Below, in pieces: positions 56,458-64,000 of a stretch of DNA of 64,000 nucleotides. The stretch covers positions 68,696-132,695 of the forward strand of contig LDXR01000005.1 in NCBI GenBank assembly GCA_001443495.1, in the 5' to 3' direction. The notes beneath the pieces are model-generated. The model ran no database searches and was not told the DNA's origin. It worked only from the letters and a program-made list of their open reading frames with translations. Each line of letters opens with the position of its first letter. The first letter of the stretch is position 1. This DNA is from a candidate division NC10 bacterium CSP1-5. Lineage in GTDB: Bacteria; Methylomirabilota; Methylomirabilia; Methylomirabilales; CSP1-5. Made by a program: the position numbers and the translations under genes.

Positions 56458-57514
56458 TCTCCACCGCTCTCTCGGAGCAATCCTCCAGGAGGAGGGAGGA
56501 TGGGAGCTGCCGGTGCGATACCGGGACCCGATCGAAGAACATCGGGCCGTCCGGGAAAGGGTCGGCCTCATCGACCTTGCCTTCCGGACCTTGATACGCG
56601 TGACCGGCACGGAGCGGATCCGGTTCCTGAACGGCATGCTCAGCAACGACATCGCTCAGCTCGAGGAGGGGAAAGGGTGCTACGCGTGTCTCCTCAATCC
56701 GCAGGGAAAGATTCTGGCCGACGTGAATGTCATCGCCCTGTCCGACTGCCACCTTCTCGAGATTGACGCTCGTTGGAAAGAGGGGGCCCTGGACCACCTG
56801 AATAAATATGTCATCGCGGATGACGTCGCCTTCCAGGAACTGACGGACGACGTCCTGCTGGCCCTGCAGGGACCCGGCTCACCGACTCTTCTGGAGCGCC
56901 TCGCACCCGGCATCATCCCGCCGGCAGCGGAGCACCAGTCAACCCAAGTCACCATCGACGGCCACCCATGTCGGCTCACCCGGGCTTCGATGACAGGCGA
57001 GGAGGGATACACGCTCGCCACCTCCGTGAAGGGGGCCGGCTCCCTGTGGCAGGCCCTTCACGCGGCGGGTGCGACCCCGGTCGGCATGGCCGCCTTGAAT
57101 ACCCTGCGCCTGGAGGCCGGGATCCCCTGGTTCGGCGTGGACTTTGACGAGGGAAACTTCCCGCAAGAGGCGGGGATCGAGGATAAAGCGGTCAGCTTCA
57201 CCAAGGGGTGTTACATCGGGCAGGAGTTTGTCATCCGGATCGCCCATCGGGGGCACGTCAACCGGCGCATCGCCGGTTTCGCCGTAGAGCGCGAACCGAT
57301 TCCCCGCCCGCGGGACCGGATCCTGCATGACGACAAAGAGGTCGGGCGCATCACGAGCGCCGCCTCGTCCCCCACTCTGGGAAAGATCATTGCCCTGGGG
57401 ATGCTCCGGCGTGAATGGCAGGCGCCTGGAACGGTTCTTCAGATTAACAGCCAGGACGGGTCAGTTCCGGCCCGGGTGACCCCCCTCCCCTTCTACCGGC
57501 GCCCCAGTGGTTGA
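56432..57514 (+). CDS. GcvT-like/YgfZ folate-binding protein
   Basis: TERIRFLNGMLSNDIAQLEEGKGCYACLLNPQGKILADV; KGCYIGQEFVIRIAHRGHVNRR. Confidence 0.92.
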   Translation: MAHRSPLDNLHRSLGAILQEEGGWELPVRYRDPIEEHRAVRERVGLIDLAFRTLIRVTGTERIRFLNGMLSNDIAQLEEGKGCYACLLNPQGKILADVNVIALSDCHLLEIDARWKEGALDHLNKYVIADDVAFQELTDDVLLALQGPGSPTLLERLAPGIIPPAAEHQSTQVTIDGHPCRLTRASMTGEEGYTLATSVKGAGSLWQALHAAGATPVGMAALNTLRLEAGIPWFGVDFDEGNFPQEAGIEDKAVSFTKGCYIGQEFVIRIAHRGHVNRRIAGFAVEREPIPRPRDRILHDDKEVGRITSAASSPTLGKIIALGMLRREWQAPGTVLQINSQDGSVPARVTPLPFYRRPSG

Positions 57515-57630
57515 CCTGTGTTGGGGTGGAGGGACCAGAGGTATCCAACTAGCTGCCACGTGCGTCTAAGGAGTGCAGGCCAAGAGCTGACTGCCGGAGG
57601 CTGACCGCCTCCGTTCGCGAGGAGTAAGCC

Positions 57631-58611
57631 ATGCACTACCTGCGTAGGCCCGGTTGGGCGATTCCGGAGCACGAAGCGACGCCCGAGGCGGTGTTCATGG
57701 ACCGCCGCCGGTTCCTAAAGGGTGCTCTAGGGGTGCTCGCCGGGGGCATTGCCGGGGGCATCCCCCTGGCTGGCGCCGCCGAGAAGACGGCCGAGGAGCC
57801 AGCGGATAGGACCCTGAATCTCTACCCCGCCAAACGGAATCCGAAGTTTACCCTTGACCGGCCGCTGACGCAGGAGTCGGTGGCCGCCACCTTCAACAAT
57901 TTCTACGAGTTTGGCGGGACGAAGACGATCCACTTCCTCGCCCAGCGGCTCAAGACGCGACCCTGGCAGGTGCGGGTGGGGGGTCTCGTCCGCAAGCCTA
58001 AGGTATACGACATCGACGACCTGATCCGTGCTATGCCCCTTGAAGAGCGTCTCTACCGCTTCCGCTGCGTCGAGGCGTGGGCGATGGCGGTGCCCTGGAC
58101 CGGCTTTTCCCTGTCCGCGCTGATCAAGGCCGTCGAGCCTACCAGCGAGGCCCGGTTCGTCAAGATGACCACATTTCTCGACCGAACGGTGGCGTTCGGG
58201 CAACTGCAGTTCTGGCACCCGTGGCCCTACGTTGAAGCGCTCACGTTGGACGAGGCGACGAACGAACTGGCGATCCTGGTGACCGGCGTGTACGGCAAGC
58301 CCCTGCCCAAGCAGCACGGCGCGCCCCTCCGCCTGATCACGCCGTGGAAGTATGGCTTTAAGAGCATCAAGTCCATCGTCGCCATCGAGTTCGTCAAAGA
58401 ACGGCCGAAGACCTTTTGGGAGACCGTGGGCCCCAGTGAGTACGGCTTTTGGGCGAACGTGAACCCCACCTTTCCCCACCCGCGCTGGTCCCAGGCGACC
58501 GAGCGACTGATCGACACCAACGAGGTCCGCCCCACCCAGATCTTCAACGGCTACGGCGAGTGGGTCGCCAAGCTCTACCCCGACCTCACCTCCCGCACCT
58601 ACTTCACGTAA
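57631..58611 (+). CDS. msrP: Protein-methionine-sulfoxide reductase catalytic subunit
   Basis: Tat motif DRRRFLKGALG; YRFRCVEAWAMAVPWTGFSLSALIK; APLRLITPWKYGFKSIKSIVAIEF. Confidence 0.95.
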   Translation: MHYLRRPGWAIPEHEATPEAVFMDRRRFLKGALGVLAGGIAGGIPLAGAAEKTAEEPADRTLNLYPAKRNPKFTLDRPLTQESVAATFNNFYEFGGTKTIHFLAQRLKTRPWQVRVGGLVRKPKVYDIDDLIRAMPLEERLYRFRCVEAWAMAVPWTGFSLSALIKAVEPTSEARFVKMTTFLDRTVAFGQLQFWHPWPYVEALTLDEATNELAILVTGVYGKPLPKQHGAPLRLITPWKYGFKSIKSIVAIEFVKERPKTFWETVGPSEYGFWANVNPTFPHPRWSQATERLIDTNEVRPTQIFNGYGEWVAKLYPDLTSRTYFT

Positions 58612-58644
58612 GCTCGCCTCAGTCAGCAGTCAGCGTCACGTCCA

Positions 58645-58744
58645 GGTTCCGGGGACCTTGACAAGGCCTCGGAAACGGCCGAGAATCCCCGCATTCCGTA
58701 CGAAGTCTCAGGCATATGCCGACCAGCCTCCTCAATAGTTGGGT
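58645..58744 (+). repeat. ~100-bp intergenic repeat, copy A
   Basis: ttccggggaccttgacaaggcctcggaaacggccgagaatccccgcat...gaccagcctcctcaatagttggg; homologous to 59903-60008. Confidence 0.8.
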
Positions 58745-58762
58745 GCCAGTGCATTAGAGGCA

Positions 58763-59359
58763 ATGATGACGCGCCGAAACATTTACATCTTGTGCGGAAT
58801 AGTTGCCCTTCTCCTTATTATTATGGCTGCTGGTTTGATAGGCGGATGTACGAGCATGATTTTGCCTCGCTCGCCTTCACATGCAGAACTGGCTCGAGTT
58901 AGCAAGACTCGCTTTCATGTCTCCATCGGTGTAGAGAAAGACGAAAATCCATTGTATTCAGATAGGCTCGTCCAGGCCCTCCGACGTACTGGGTTGTTTA
59001 GTAGAGTTGAAAAGCTTGAGGACTTGCCACATGCCGATTTAGTTGCGCGGGTGAATCGACACATTTATGGTACAGCAACTCTCCCCATTCTCACAGGCTT
59101 GTCGCTTGGCTTCATCCCGACAGTGGTGAGTGAAGAATGGGGAGAGGTCTTCACTCTTCATGCCAATAATAAAGGCGGCTCCTCCGTTACAATCGATTTC
59201 ACTTACAGAGGCGCTACAGTTCTCGGGTGGGTTGCAGGCTTCTTGAACATCTCCTCCGACCGCACATCAACCGATCCGAGGAAGACGCAGCGATTTTATC
59301 AAGCGTTCGCATCTGTTATTTGTACCCAGGAAAGTGACATAAGACGCCTGATAGAATAG
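58763..59359 (+). CDS. Hypothetical lipoprotein
   Basis: MMTRRNIYILCGIVALLLIIMAAGLIGGCTS signal/lipobox. Confidence 0.8.
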   Translation: MMTRRNIYILCGIVALLLIIMAAGLIGGCTSMILPRSPSHAELARVSKTRFHVSIGVEKDENPLYSDRLVQALRRTGLFSRVEKLEDLPHADLVARVNRHIYGTATLPILTGLSLGFIPTVVSEEWGEVFTLHANNKGGSSVTIDFTYRGATVLGWVAGFLNISSDRTSTDPRKTQRFYQAFASVICTQESDIRRLIE

Positions 59360-59391
59360 CGGCGACACCGCCAGAAGGGAGGGCTCTGGTC

Positions 59392-59883
59392 ATGAGAGTC
59401 AGGTTTCCGGTTGTGGCTCTTGCCCTCCTGCTGATGCCGGTTTCAACGTGTTCGGACGGGCCGAAGCCCACCACCAGGAATCCGCCGGCGAGGCACGTCA
59501 TAGTCGCGCCGGAGCAACTGGTCTGGAAGTTGATCATACCCGGCACCGAGATGGCCGTCGTCTCTGGCAACCCAGACAAGAAGGGCGGCATGTATGTGAT
59601 CCGCATCCGTACCAAAGGCGAGGTCACGGTGCCACCGCATTGGCACCCGAGCGAGGAACACATTACGGTGCTGGAGGGCTCGTTCCTGATGGCTCACGGA
59701 GACAAATACGATGCCTCCAAGCTGGTCGAGCTGAAGCCCGGCGCGCACTCCATCGTGCCGGCGACGATGCGCCACTTTGGCTTTCACAAAGCCGGGAATG
59801 TGATCGAGGTCTTTGGAGAAGCACCGTTTGTCATCAACTGGGTGAATCCGGAGGACGACCCGAATAGACCCAAGGCCAAATGA
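59392..59883 (+). CDS. Cupin-domain exported protein
   Basis: VTVPPHWHPSEEHITVLEGSFLMAHGDKYD...PATMRHFGFHKAGNVIEVFGEAPF. Confidence 0.9.
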   Translation: MRVRFPVVALALLLMPVSTCSDGPKPTTRNPPARHVIVAPEQLVWKLIIPGTEMAVVSGNPDKKGGMYVIRIRTKGEVTVPPHWHPSEEHITVLEGSFLMAHGDKYDASKLVELKPGAHSIVPATMRHFGFHKAGNVIEVFGEAPFVINWVNPEDDPNRPKAK

Positions 59884-59902
59884 GAATCGGCCCGCAATGG
59901 CG

Positions 59903-60008
59903 GCTTCCGCGGGACCTTGACAAGTCCTTGGAAACCGCCCAGAATCGCCGCATCCGTTCGAAGCCTCAGGACCGGGATAAGCTGACCAGCATCCTCATAT
60001 AGTTAGGC
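59903..60008 (+). repeat. ~100-bp intergenic repeat, copy B
   Basis: ttccgcgggaccttgacaagtccttggaaaccgcccagaatcgccgcat...gaccagcatcctcatatagttaggc. Confidence 0.8.
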
Positions 60009-60039
60009 CACGCCTTTCTGCCTTCGTGAGGATCTCGGT

Positions 60040-60579
60040 ATGACTTGGGAAGAGCTAGCTCGTACACTCGCCCTGCTTGGCTTCTCAAGCACGGTTGTGG
60101 GAGGAGCTATCGGCTTTGTGCTCAAGGGAGTCGTAGAGAACCAGTTCAAACAGAACCTCGAGCGCTTCAAGATCCAGTTCTCCAAGCTGCATGAAATGCG
60201 AGCGAGTGTCATAGCGGAGCTATACGGATCGATCGTGGACGTGGAGCAAGCCCTTCACGACTGGATCTACAAGGATATGCCAGTCGGTGTGGCGCCACCC
60301 GCGGTCGATGTCCTAAAGGCGGTCGCACAAGTCCGTGCGCTTCGCTTACTCGCGCTTCGCTCTCGCATTCTACTGCAGCAAAGGACTTGCGAAGCAGTTG
60401 ACGCTGTTGTGCGCGACCTTGAGAACGTGAGCATCCGGCTTGAGAACCGAGAGATCATGTCTGACGACGACGCTCGGTGGGCTGCTCATAAGGAGGTTCT
60501 TGACCGGCTTCAGATTGTATTGCCCACAGTGAAGAACGCCCTTGAGGAGGAATTTCGGTCGATTCTTGGTGCGGTCTAA
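60040..60579 (+). CDS. Hypothetical protein with N-terminal TM segment
   Basis: MTWEELARTLALLGFSSTVVGGAIGFVLKGVVENQFKQNLERFKIQFSKLHEMRASVIAELYGSI. Confidence 0.8.
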   Translation: MTWEELARTLALLGFSSTVVGGAIGFVLKGVVENQFKQNLERFKIQFSKLHEMRASVIAELYGSIVDVEQALHDWIYKDMPVGVAPPAVDVLKAVAQVRALRLLALRSRILLQQRTCEAVDAVVRDLENVSIRLENREIMSDDDARWAAHKEVLDRLQIVLPTVKNALEEEFRSILGAV

Positions 60580-60638
60580 CCCGGGAATCCAGGCGGACGG
60601 TCGCAGAACAATTTTGTGCGAAAGCCTATAATGCGGGG

Positions 60639-61268
60639 CTAATATGCTATTCTTGCCACGAGGAACTCGTATCCAGTGCCTCGCGGCATTCCCATCTCCC
60701 TGCCCAAGCCTTCTGAGCTATTGACCAGACGGCCCAGCATTCGGATCTTGGCGTGCTGTTTCATAGCCACCAAGAGTCGTCGGGACTCGGGATCCAAATC
60801 TCTCGGTCTGAAATAACAGTGGATATTGGCAAATGCACTGCTGTTCAGGTCTCTGACTATGAGATGCCCGACAGTATCACGAAACTCTGGCCCATAGTAT
60901 AAGCTACCCTCAACGATTATTTCTTTGTCGAGATAATTCTCCGGAATGGCCACCAGTTCACTGACAGGCAGCACCTGTCCTTCGATGGGAGGCTGAATGG
61001 TCCTTATTTTGCCTATCAACTCACCTACTTTCTTTCTCTCCACCTCGAGTTCTCTTTCAAGTCTAGCTGCGTGGTCTTGGTGCCACGCCTTTACTTCCTC
61101 AAGTTCCGTCTGGAGGGAATCTACTTGGGACCTCAAGGCTTGGATCTCTGACTCTTTGTCTTGAACCCGCGGACCGGCACAGGAGGACAAAACGAGTCCC
61201 GAAAGGGCCAACAGCGACAGCGTGATCATGAAGGTCTTTTGGGGGAATCTTAACCACCGCATCGCCAA
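60639..61268 (-). CDS. Hypothetical coiled-coil lipoprotein
   Basis: LSLLALSGLVLSSCAGP lipobox; coiled coil KESEIQALRSQVDSLQTELEEVKA. Confidence 0.8.
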   Translation of the reverse strand: MAMRWLRFPQKTFMITLSLLALSGLVLSSCAGPRVQDKESEIQALRSQVDSLQTELEEVKAWHQDHAARLERELEVERKKVGELIGKIRTIQPPIEGQVLPVSELVAIPENYLDKEIIVEGSLYYGPEFRDTVGHLIVRDLNSSAFANIHCYFRPRDLDPESRRLLVAMKQHAKIRMLGRLVNSSEGLGREMGMPRGTGYEFLVARIAY

Positions 61269-61370
61269 AACCTCCGTCCTGCTCTTTCCTCACCGCTTCC
61301 GAACGGGAGGTTTTGCAAGAGATATGCCAGGCAATCGGTTAAGGAAACCTAAGACCCAAGAGCCAAATTA

Positions 61371-62693
61371 TTAGAGGTGGGCGATGGTGTAGCGGAGGAG
61401 GAAGAGGGCGGCGAAAAGATAAAGGGGCCAGGGGATCCGGTGAAACTGGCGGGTGGCAAGCTTCAGGAAGACGAACGAGATAAAGCCGAAGGCGATCCCG
61501 TCGCTGATGCTGAAGCTAAGTGGCATCATGATCATTGTCAGAAACGCCGGGATCGCCTCGCTCGGATCATCCCACGGAATCTCCCGCACGTTCTTGACCA
61601 TCAGGCTCCCCACGACGATCAGGGCTGGCGCGGTGACGGGATACAAAAGTGCGCCGCCTGTCTGATACCCTCCCCCGACCATCAGGACGAGCGGAAAAAA
61701 GAAGAGGGAGGCCAGGAAGAGCGCGGCGGTGACCAGATTGGCCAGGCCCGAGCGTCCCCCCGCGGCCACGCCGGCCGCGCTTTCGATGTAGCACGTGACG
61801 GTCGAGGTCCCCAGGAGCGCCCCACCCGTGGTCCCCAAGGCGTCGGCGAGGAGCGCCTGCCTCGCCCGTGGCAGCTTGCCGCCCTTGAGAAAGCCGGCCT
61901 GCTGGCTCACCCCGATCAGCGTCCCCGCCGTATCGAAGAGGGCCAAGATCAGGAACACGAAGATGACCGTCGCCAGCCCCGGATCCAGCGCGCCGGCGAT
62001 ATCGAGGCGAAGAAAGACCGGGGCAAGCGAAGGAGGCGGGCTCACCAGTCCCTGGTACTGGAGCAATCCCGAGACGAGCCCGACCAGCGTGGAGGCCCCC
62101 ATCCCCCACAGGATAGCCCCCTTCACCTTCAGGACCATCAGGAGCGAGACCGTCCCCACACCGAATATGGCGAGCAGCACGGGAGGGCCCCTCAAGTCTC
62201 CCAACCCGACGAGGGTCCCGGGAGAATCCATGACGATCCCGGACCACTGCAGTCCCACCATCGCGATCAGCAACCCGATGCCGACCGCGATCGCATGCTG
62301 GAGCGATTCGGGGACGGCGTGGATGATCGCCTCCCGTAGCCCAAAGAGAGAGAGGACGATGAAGAGGCTCCCGGCGATGAAGACGGCCCCCAGGGCGATC
62401 TCCCACGAAACCTTCATCCCGAGGATAACCGTGTACGCGAAGAAAAAGTTATGGCCCATAGCGGGGGCCACCGCGATGGGATAGTTGGCGAGAAAGGCCA
62501 TGAGGACCGTGGCCAGGGCGCTCGAGAGGCAGGTCGCGACGACCACCGCGCCGAAATCCATCCCCGCGGCCTGCAGCACGGTCGGCTGGACCACGATGAT
62601 GTAGGCCATCGTCATGAATGTGGTGGCGCCGGCGAGGATCTCGGTCCGGACATCGGTGCGAAGTTCGGCGAGCTTGAACCAACGCTCAAGCAT
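61371..62693 (-). CDS. NCS2-family (AzgA-like) nucleobase permease
   Basis: RTEILAGATTFMTMAYIIVVQPTVLQAAGMDFGAVVVATCLSSALAT; ALLGTSTVTCYIESAAGVAAGGRSGLA. Confidence 0.95.
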   Translation of the reverse strand: MLERWFKLAELRTDVRTEILAGATTFMTMAYIIVVQPTVLQAAGMDFGAVVVATCLSSALATVLMAFLANYPIAVAPAMGHNFFFAYTVILGMKVSWEIALGAVFIAGSLFIVLSLFGLREAIIHAVPESLQHAIAVGIGLLIAMVGLQWSGIVMDSPGTLVGLGDLRGPPVLLAIFGVGTVSLLMVLKVKGAILWGMGASTLVGLVSGLLQYQGLVSPPPSLAPVFLRLDIAGALDPGLATVIFVFLILALFDTAGTLIGVSQQAGFLKGGKLPRARQALLADALGTTGGALLGTSTVTCYIESAAGVAAGGRSGLANLVTAALFLASLFFFPLVLMVGGGYQTGGALLYPVTAPALIVVGSLMVKNVREIPWDDPSEAIPAFLTMIMMPLSFSISDGIAFGFISFVFLKLATRQFHRIPWPLYLFAALFLLRYTIAHL

Positions 62694-62740
62694 CCCTTAT
62701 CCCTTCATCCCTTCATCCCTTCATCCCTTCATCCCTTCAT
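62694..62740. repeat. Tandem octamer repeat (CCCTTCAT)x5 plus one imperfect unit
   Basis: cccttat followed by five perfect cccttcat units (62701-62740). Confidence 0.95.
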
Positions 62741-63317
62741 CCCCGCCCTTCTCCCCACGGAGGATGTACGAGACCGCTCGAGCGACGTTTGTCTTCAGGG
62801 GTTGCTCCGTATCAAGGTCCAGGTGGGGAAAGGGGATGGGGGTGCGGGGCGGCTGCTCTGTGAGGAACGCGTGCCAGTTTTCAAGCTTCCACCGATCGCG
62901 CTCCTCTCCCCGAGCCTCGAGCCGCTGGCGCAAGAGCTCCTCACGACAGTAACAACGAATCGCCCGTAACCAAGCCCCTGCCTCTGCCGCAAGATCCTGG
63001 ATCAATCGGCACCACTCCGGATCCTGGGCCTGCCTGATATGGGGGGCATCGAGCAGGACGGAATTGCCGATCCGAAGATTTTCCCCGGAAATGCGATAGA
63101 GGGCGGCGTAGAGATTGTCTCGAAGGGCAAGATAGCTCTCGTCGGTCCGCGATCCGGGCGAAAAGGCATCGGCGAGAAAATTGTTATCGAGATAGACAGC
63201 GGGGATCTGCTCGAGAATGGCTCTAGCCAGCGCACTCTTGCCGCTGCCGGCCACCCCCATCACCAGGATGAGCCTTGGTGGTGAAAGCAGAGTGGCCGCT
63301 TTGGGACGCTTCTTCAC
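62721..63317 (-). CDS. P-loop ATP-binding protein (kinase-like)
   Basis: Walker A VMGVAGSGKSALAR; C-terminus runs into octamer repeat. Confidence 0.85.
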   Translation of the reverse strand: MKKRPKAATLLSPPRLILVMGVAGSGKSALARAILEQIPAVYLDNNFLADAFSPGSRTDESYLALRDNLYAALYRISGENLRIGNSVLLDAPHIRQAQDPEWCRLIQDLAAEAGAWLRAIRCYCREELLRQRLEARGEERDRWKLENWHAFLTEQPPRTPIPFPHLDLDTEQPLKTNVARAVSYILRGEKGGDEGMKG

Positions 63318-63424
63318 CAGTCGCCACCCACCTCCTTGGGTTCATCCGCGACCAGCCTGTGCCCCCCGATGAGGATCTCGTGCTGCAGATTTTGCAGGAA
63401 CCGAACGGTCACATCGCCGCCCAT
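63314..63424 (-). pseudogene. 36-aa OsmC N-terminal-like fragment
   Basis: MGGDVTVRFLQNLQHEILIGGHRLVADEPKEVGGDW*; RBS GGAGGGGG; GTGA overlap with next gene. Confidence 0.5.
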
Positions 63425-63522
63425 CGCCCCCTCCCGCGTCCGAAAGCCTTTGACAAGGGTATCCCCTGAGACTAGACTGCACCATACCACTGCCGCCCTG
63501 CGTCTGCAAATAAGGGGAGATC

Positions 63523-64000
63523 ATGGCGAAAGAGAAGCGTCTGAAAAGACCGACGACCCTCGGCGCCCTCATGCGGAGCCATTTCACCGAGGCGCGCACC
63601 GCGCGGAGAACCGTCCGTGAGGAGATGCGCGAGAACCTGCTTCGGATGTTGAAAGGAAAAGAGCCGCTCTTTCCCGGCATCGTCGGATACGACGAGACGG
63701 TGATCCCCCAGATCGTCAATGCCATCCTCTCGAAGCACCACATGATCCTTCTCGGGCTGCGAGGCCAGGCCAAGAGCCGGATCCTGAGGGGTCTCACGGC
63801 CTTCCTGGACGACGAGGTCCCGAGCATCGAGGGATGTGAGATTCATGACAACCCCTACACCCCCATCTGCGCTGCCTGCCAGCAGAAGCGCGCCACGATG
63901 GGCGAGGACACACCCATCACCTTTATCCCTCGCGAGAATCGCTACGTCGAAAAGCTGGCCACCCCGGACGTCACGGTGGCCGATCTCATCGGGGACATCG
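63523..64000 (+). CDS. Mg-chelatase ChlI-like AAA ATPase (3' end outside window)
   Basis: MAKEKRLKRPTTLGALMRSHF...VIPQIVNAILSKHHMILLGLRGQAKSRILRGLTAFLDDEVPSIEGCEIHDNPY; open to window end. Confidence 0.85.
   Translation, partial: MAKEKRLKRPTTLGALMRSHFTEARTARRTVREEMRENLLRMLKGKEPLFPGIVGYDETVIPQIVNAILSKHHMILLGLRGQAKSRILRGLTAFLDDEVPSIEGCEIHDNPYTPICAACQQKRATMGEDTPITFIPRENRYVEKLATPDVTVADLIGDI

Noticed and set aside
58645-60008. Integron attC interpretation of the ~100-bp repeats (both end in GTTRRRY-like GTTGGGT/GTTAGGC)
   Set aside because: No matching RYYYAAC at the 5' ends and no intI in view; kept only as unexplained repeats.
62694-62740. CRISPR-like array
   Set aside because: Contiguous 8-bp tandem units with no spacers.
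63314-63316. UGA after the OsmC-like fragment as a second Sec codon
   Set aside because: Readthrough enters the P-loop gene in a different frame without any OsmC continuation and no conserved tail; treated as a normal stop.

Overview
64 kb window of high-GC, gene-dense bacterial chromosome. Gene content resembles NC10/Methylomirabilota/Rokubacteria-like lineages, but no rRNA is present to confirm this. Left to right: NtrC-type two-component system plus a sigma54-promoted response regulator; folC; DUF362 and LOG-family proteins; Nudix + MutY; a ~1009-aa CitE-CitE-MaoC fusion; IclR + sugar-phosphate isomerase; a complete tolQRAB-pal-cpoB operon (minus strand); bshC-bshA; a TusA/OsmC/DsrE/Cys-rich sulfur-carrier cluster with a core MetE-like protein; transglutaminase; a B12/radical-SAM gene; nfuA; ATP-grasp; pntA plus a fused pntAB-pntB; a long GntR-controlled catabolic operon (2-oxoacid:ferredoxin oxidoreductase, FAD/Fe-S oxidase fusion, TRAP transporter, enoyl-CoA hydratase, CoA-transferase); a hypothetical-rich accessory stretch (47-53 kb); split transketolase; peptide deformylase; msrP; small lipoproteins; an NCS2 permease; and a truncated Mg-chelatase-like ATPase at the right edge. 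The best hunt result is the radical-SAM gene at ~28.8-30.2 kb (minus). Its ORF call stops at an in-frame UGA, and readthrough gives ...EPWYC-U-AEP-TEEQVAPF. A stem-loop lies just downstream of the UGA, so this is a strong selenoprotein candidate that the ORF track truncates. No tRNA, rRNA, CRISPR array or transposase was recognised.
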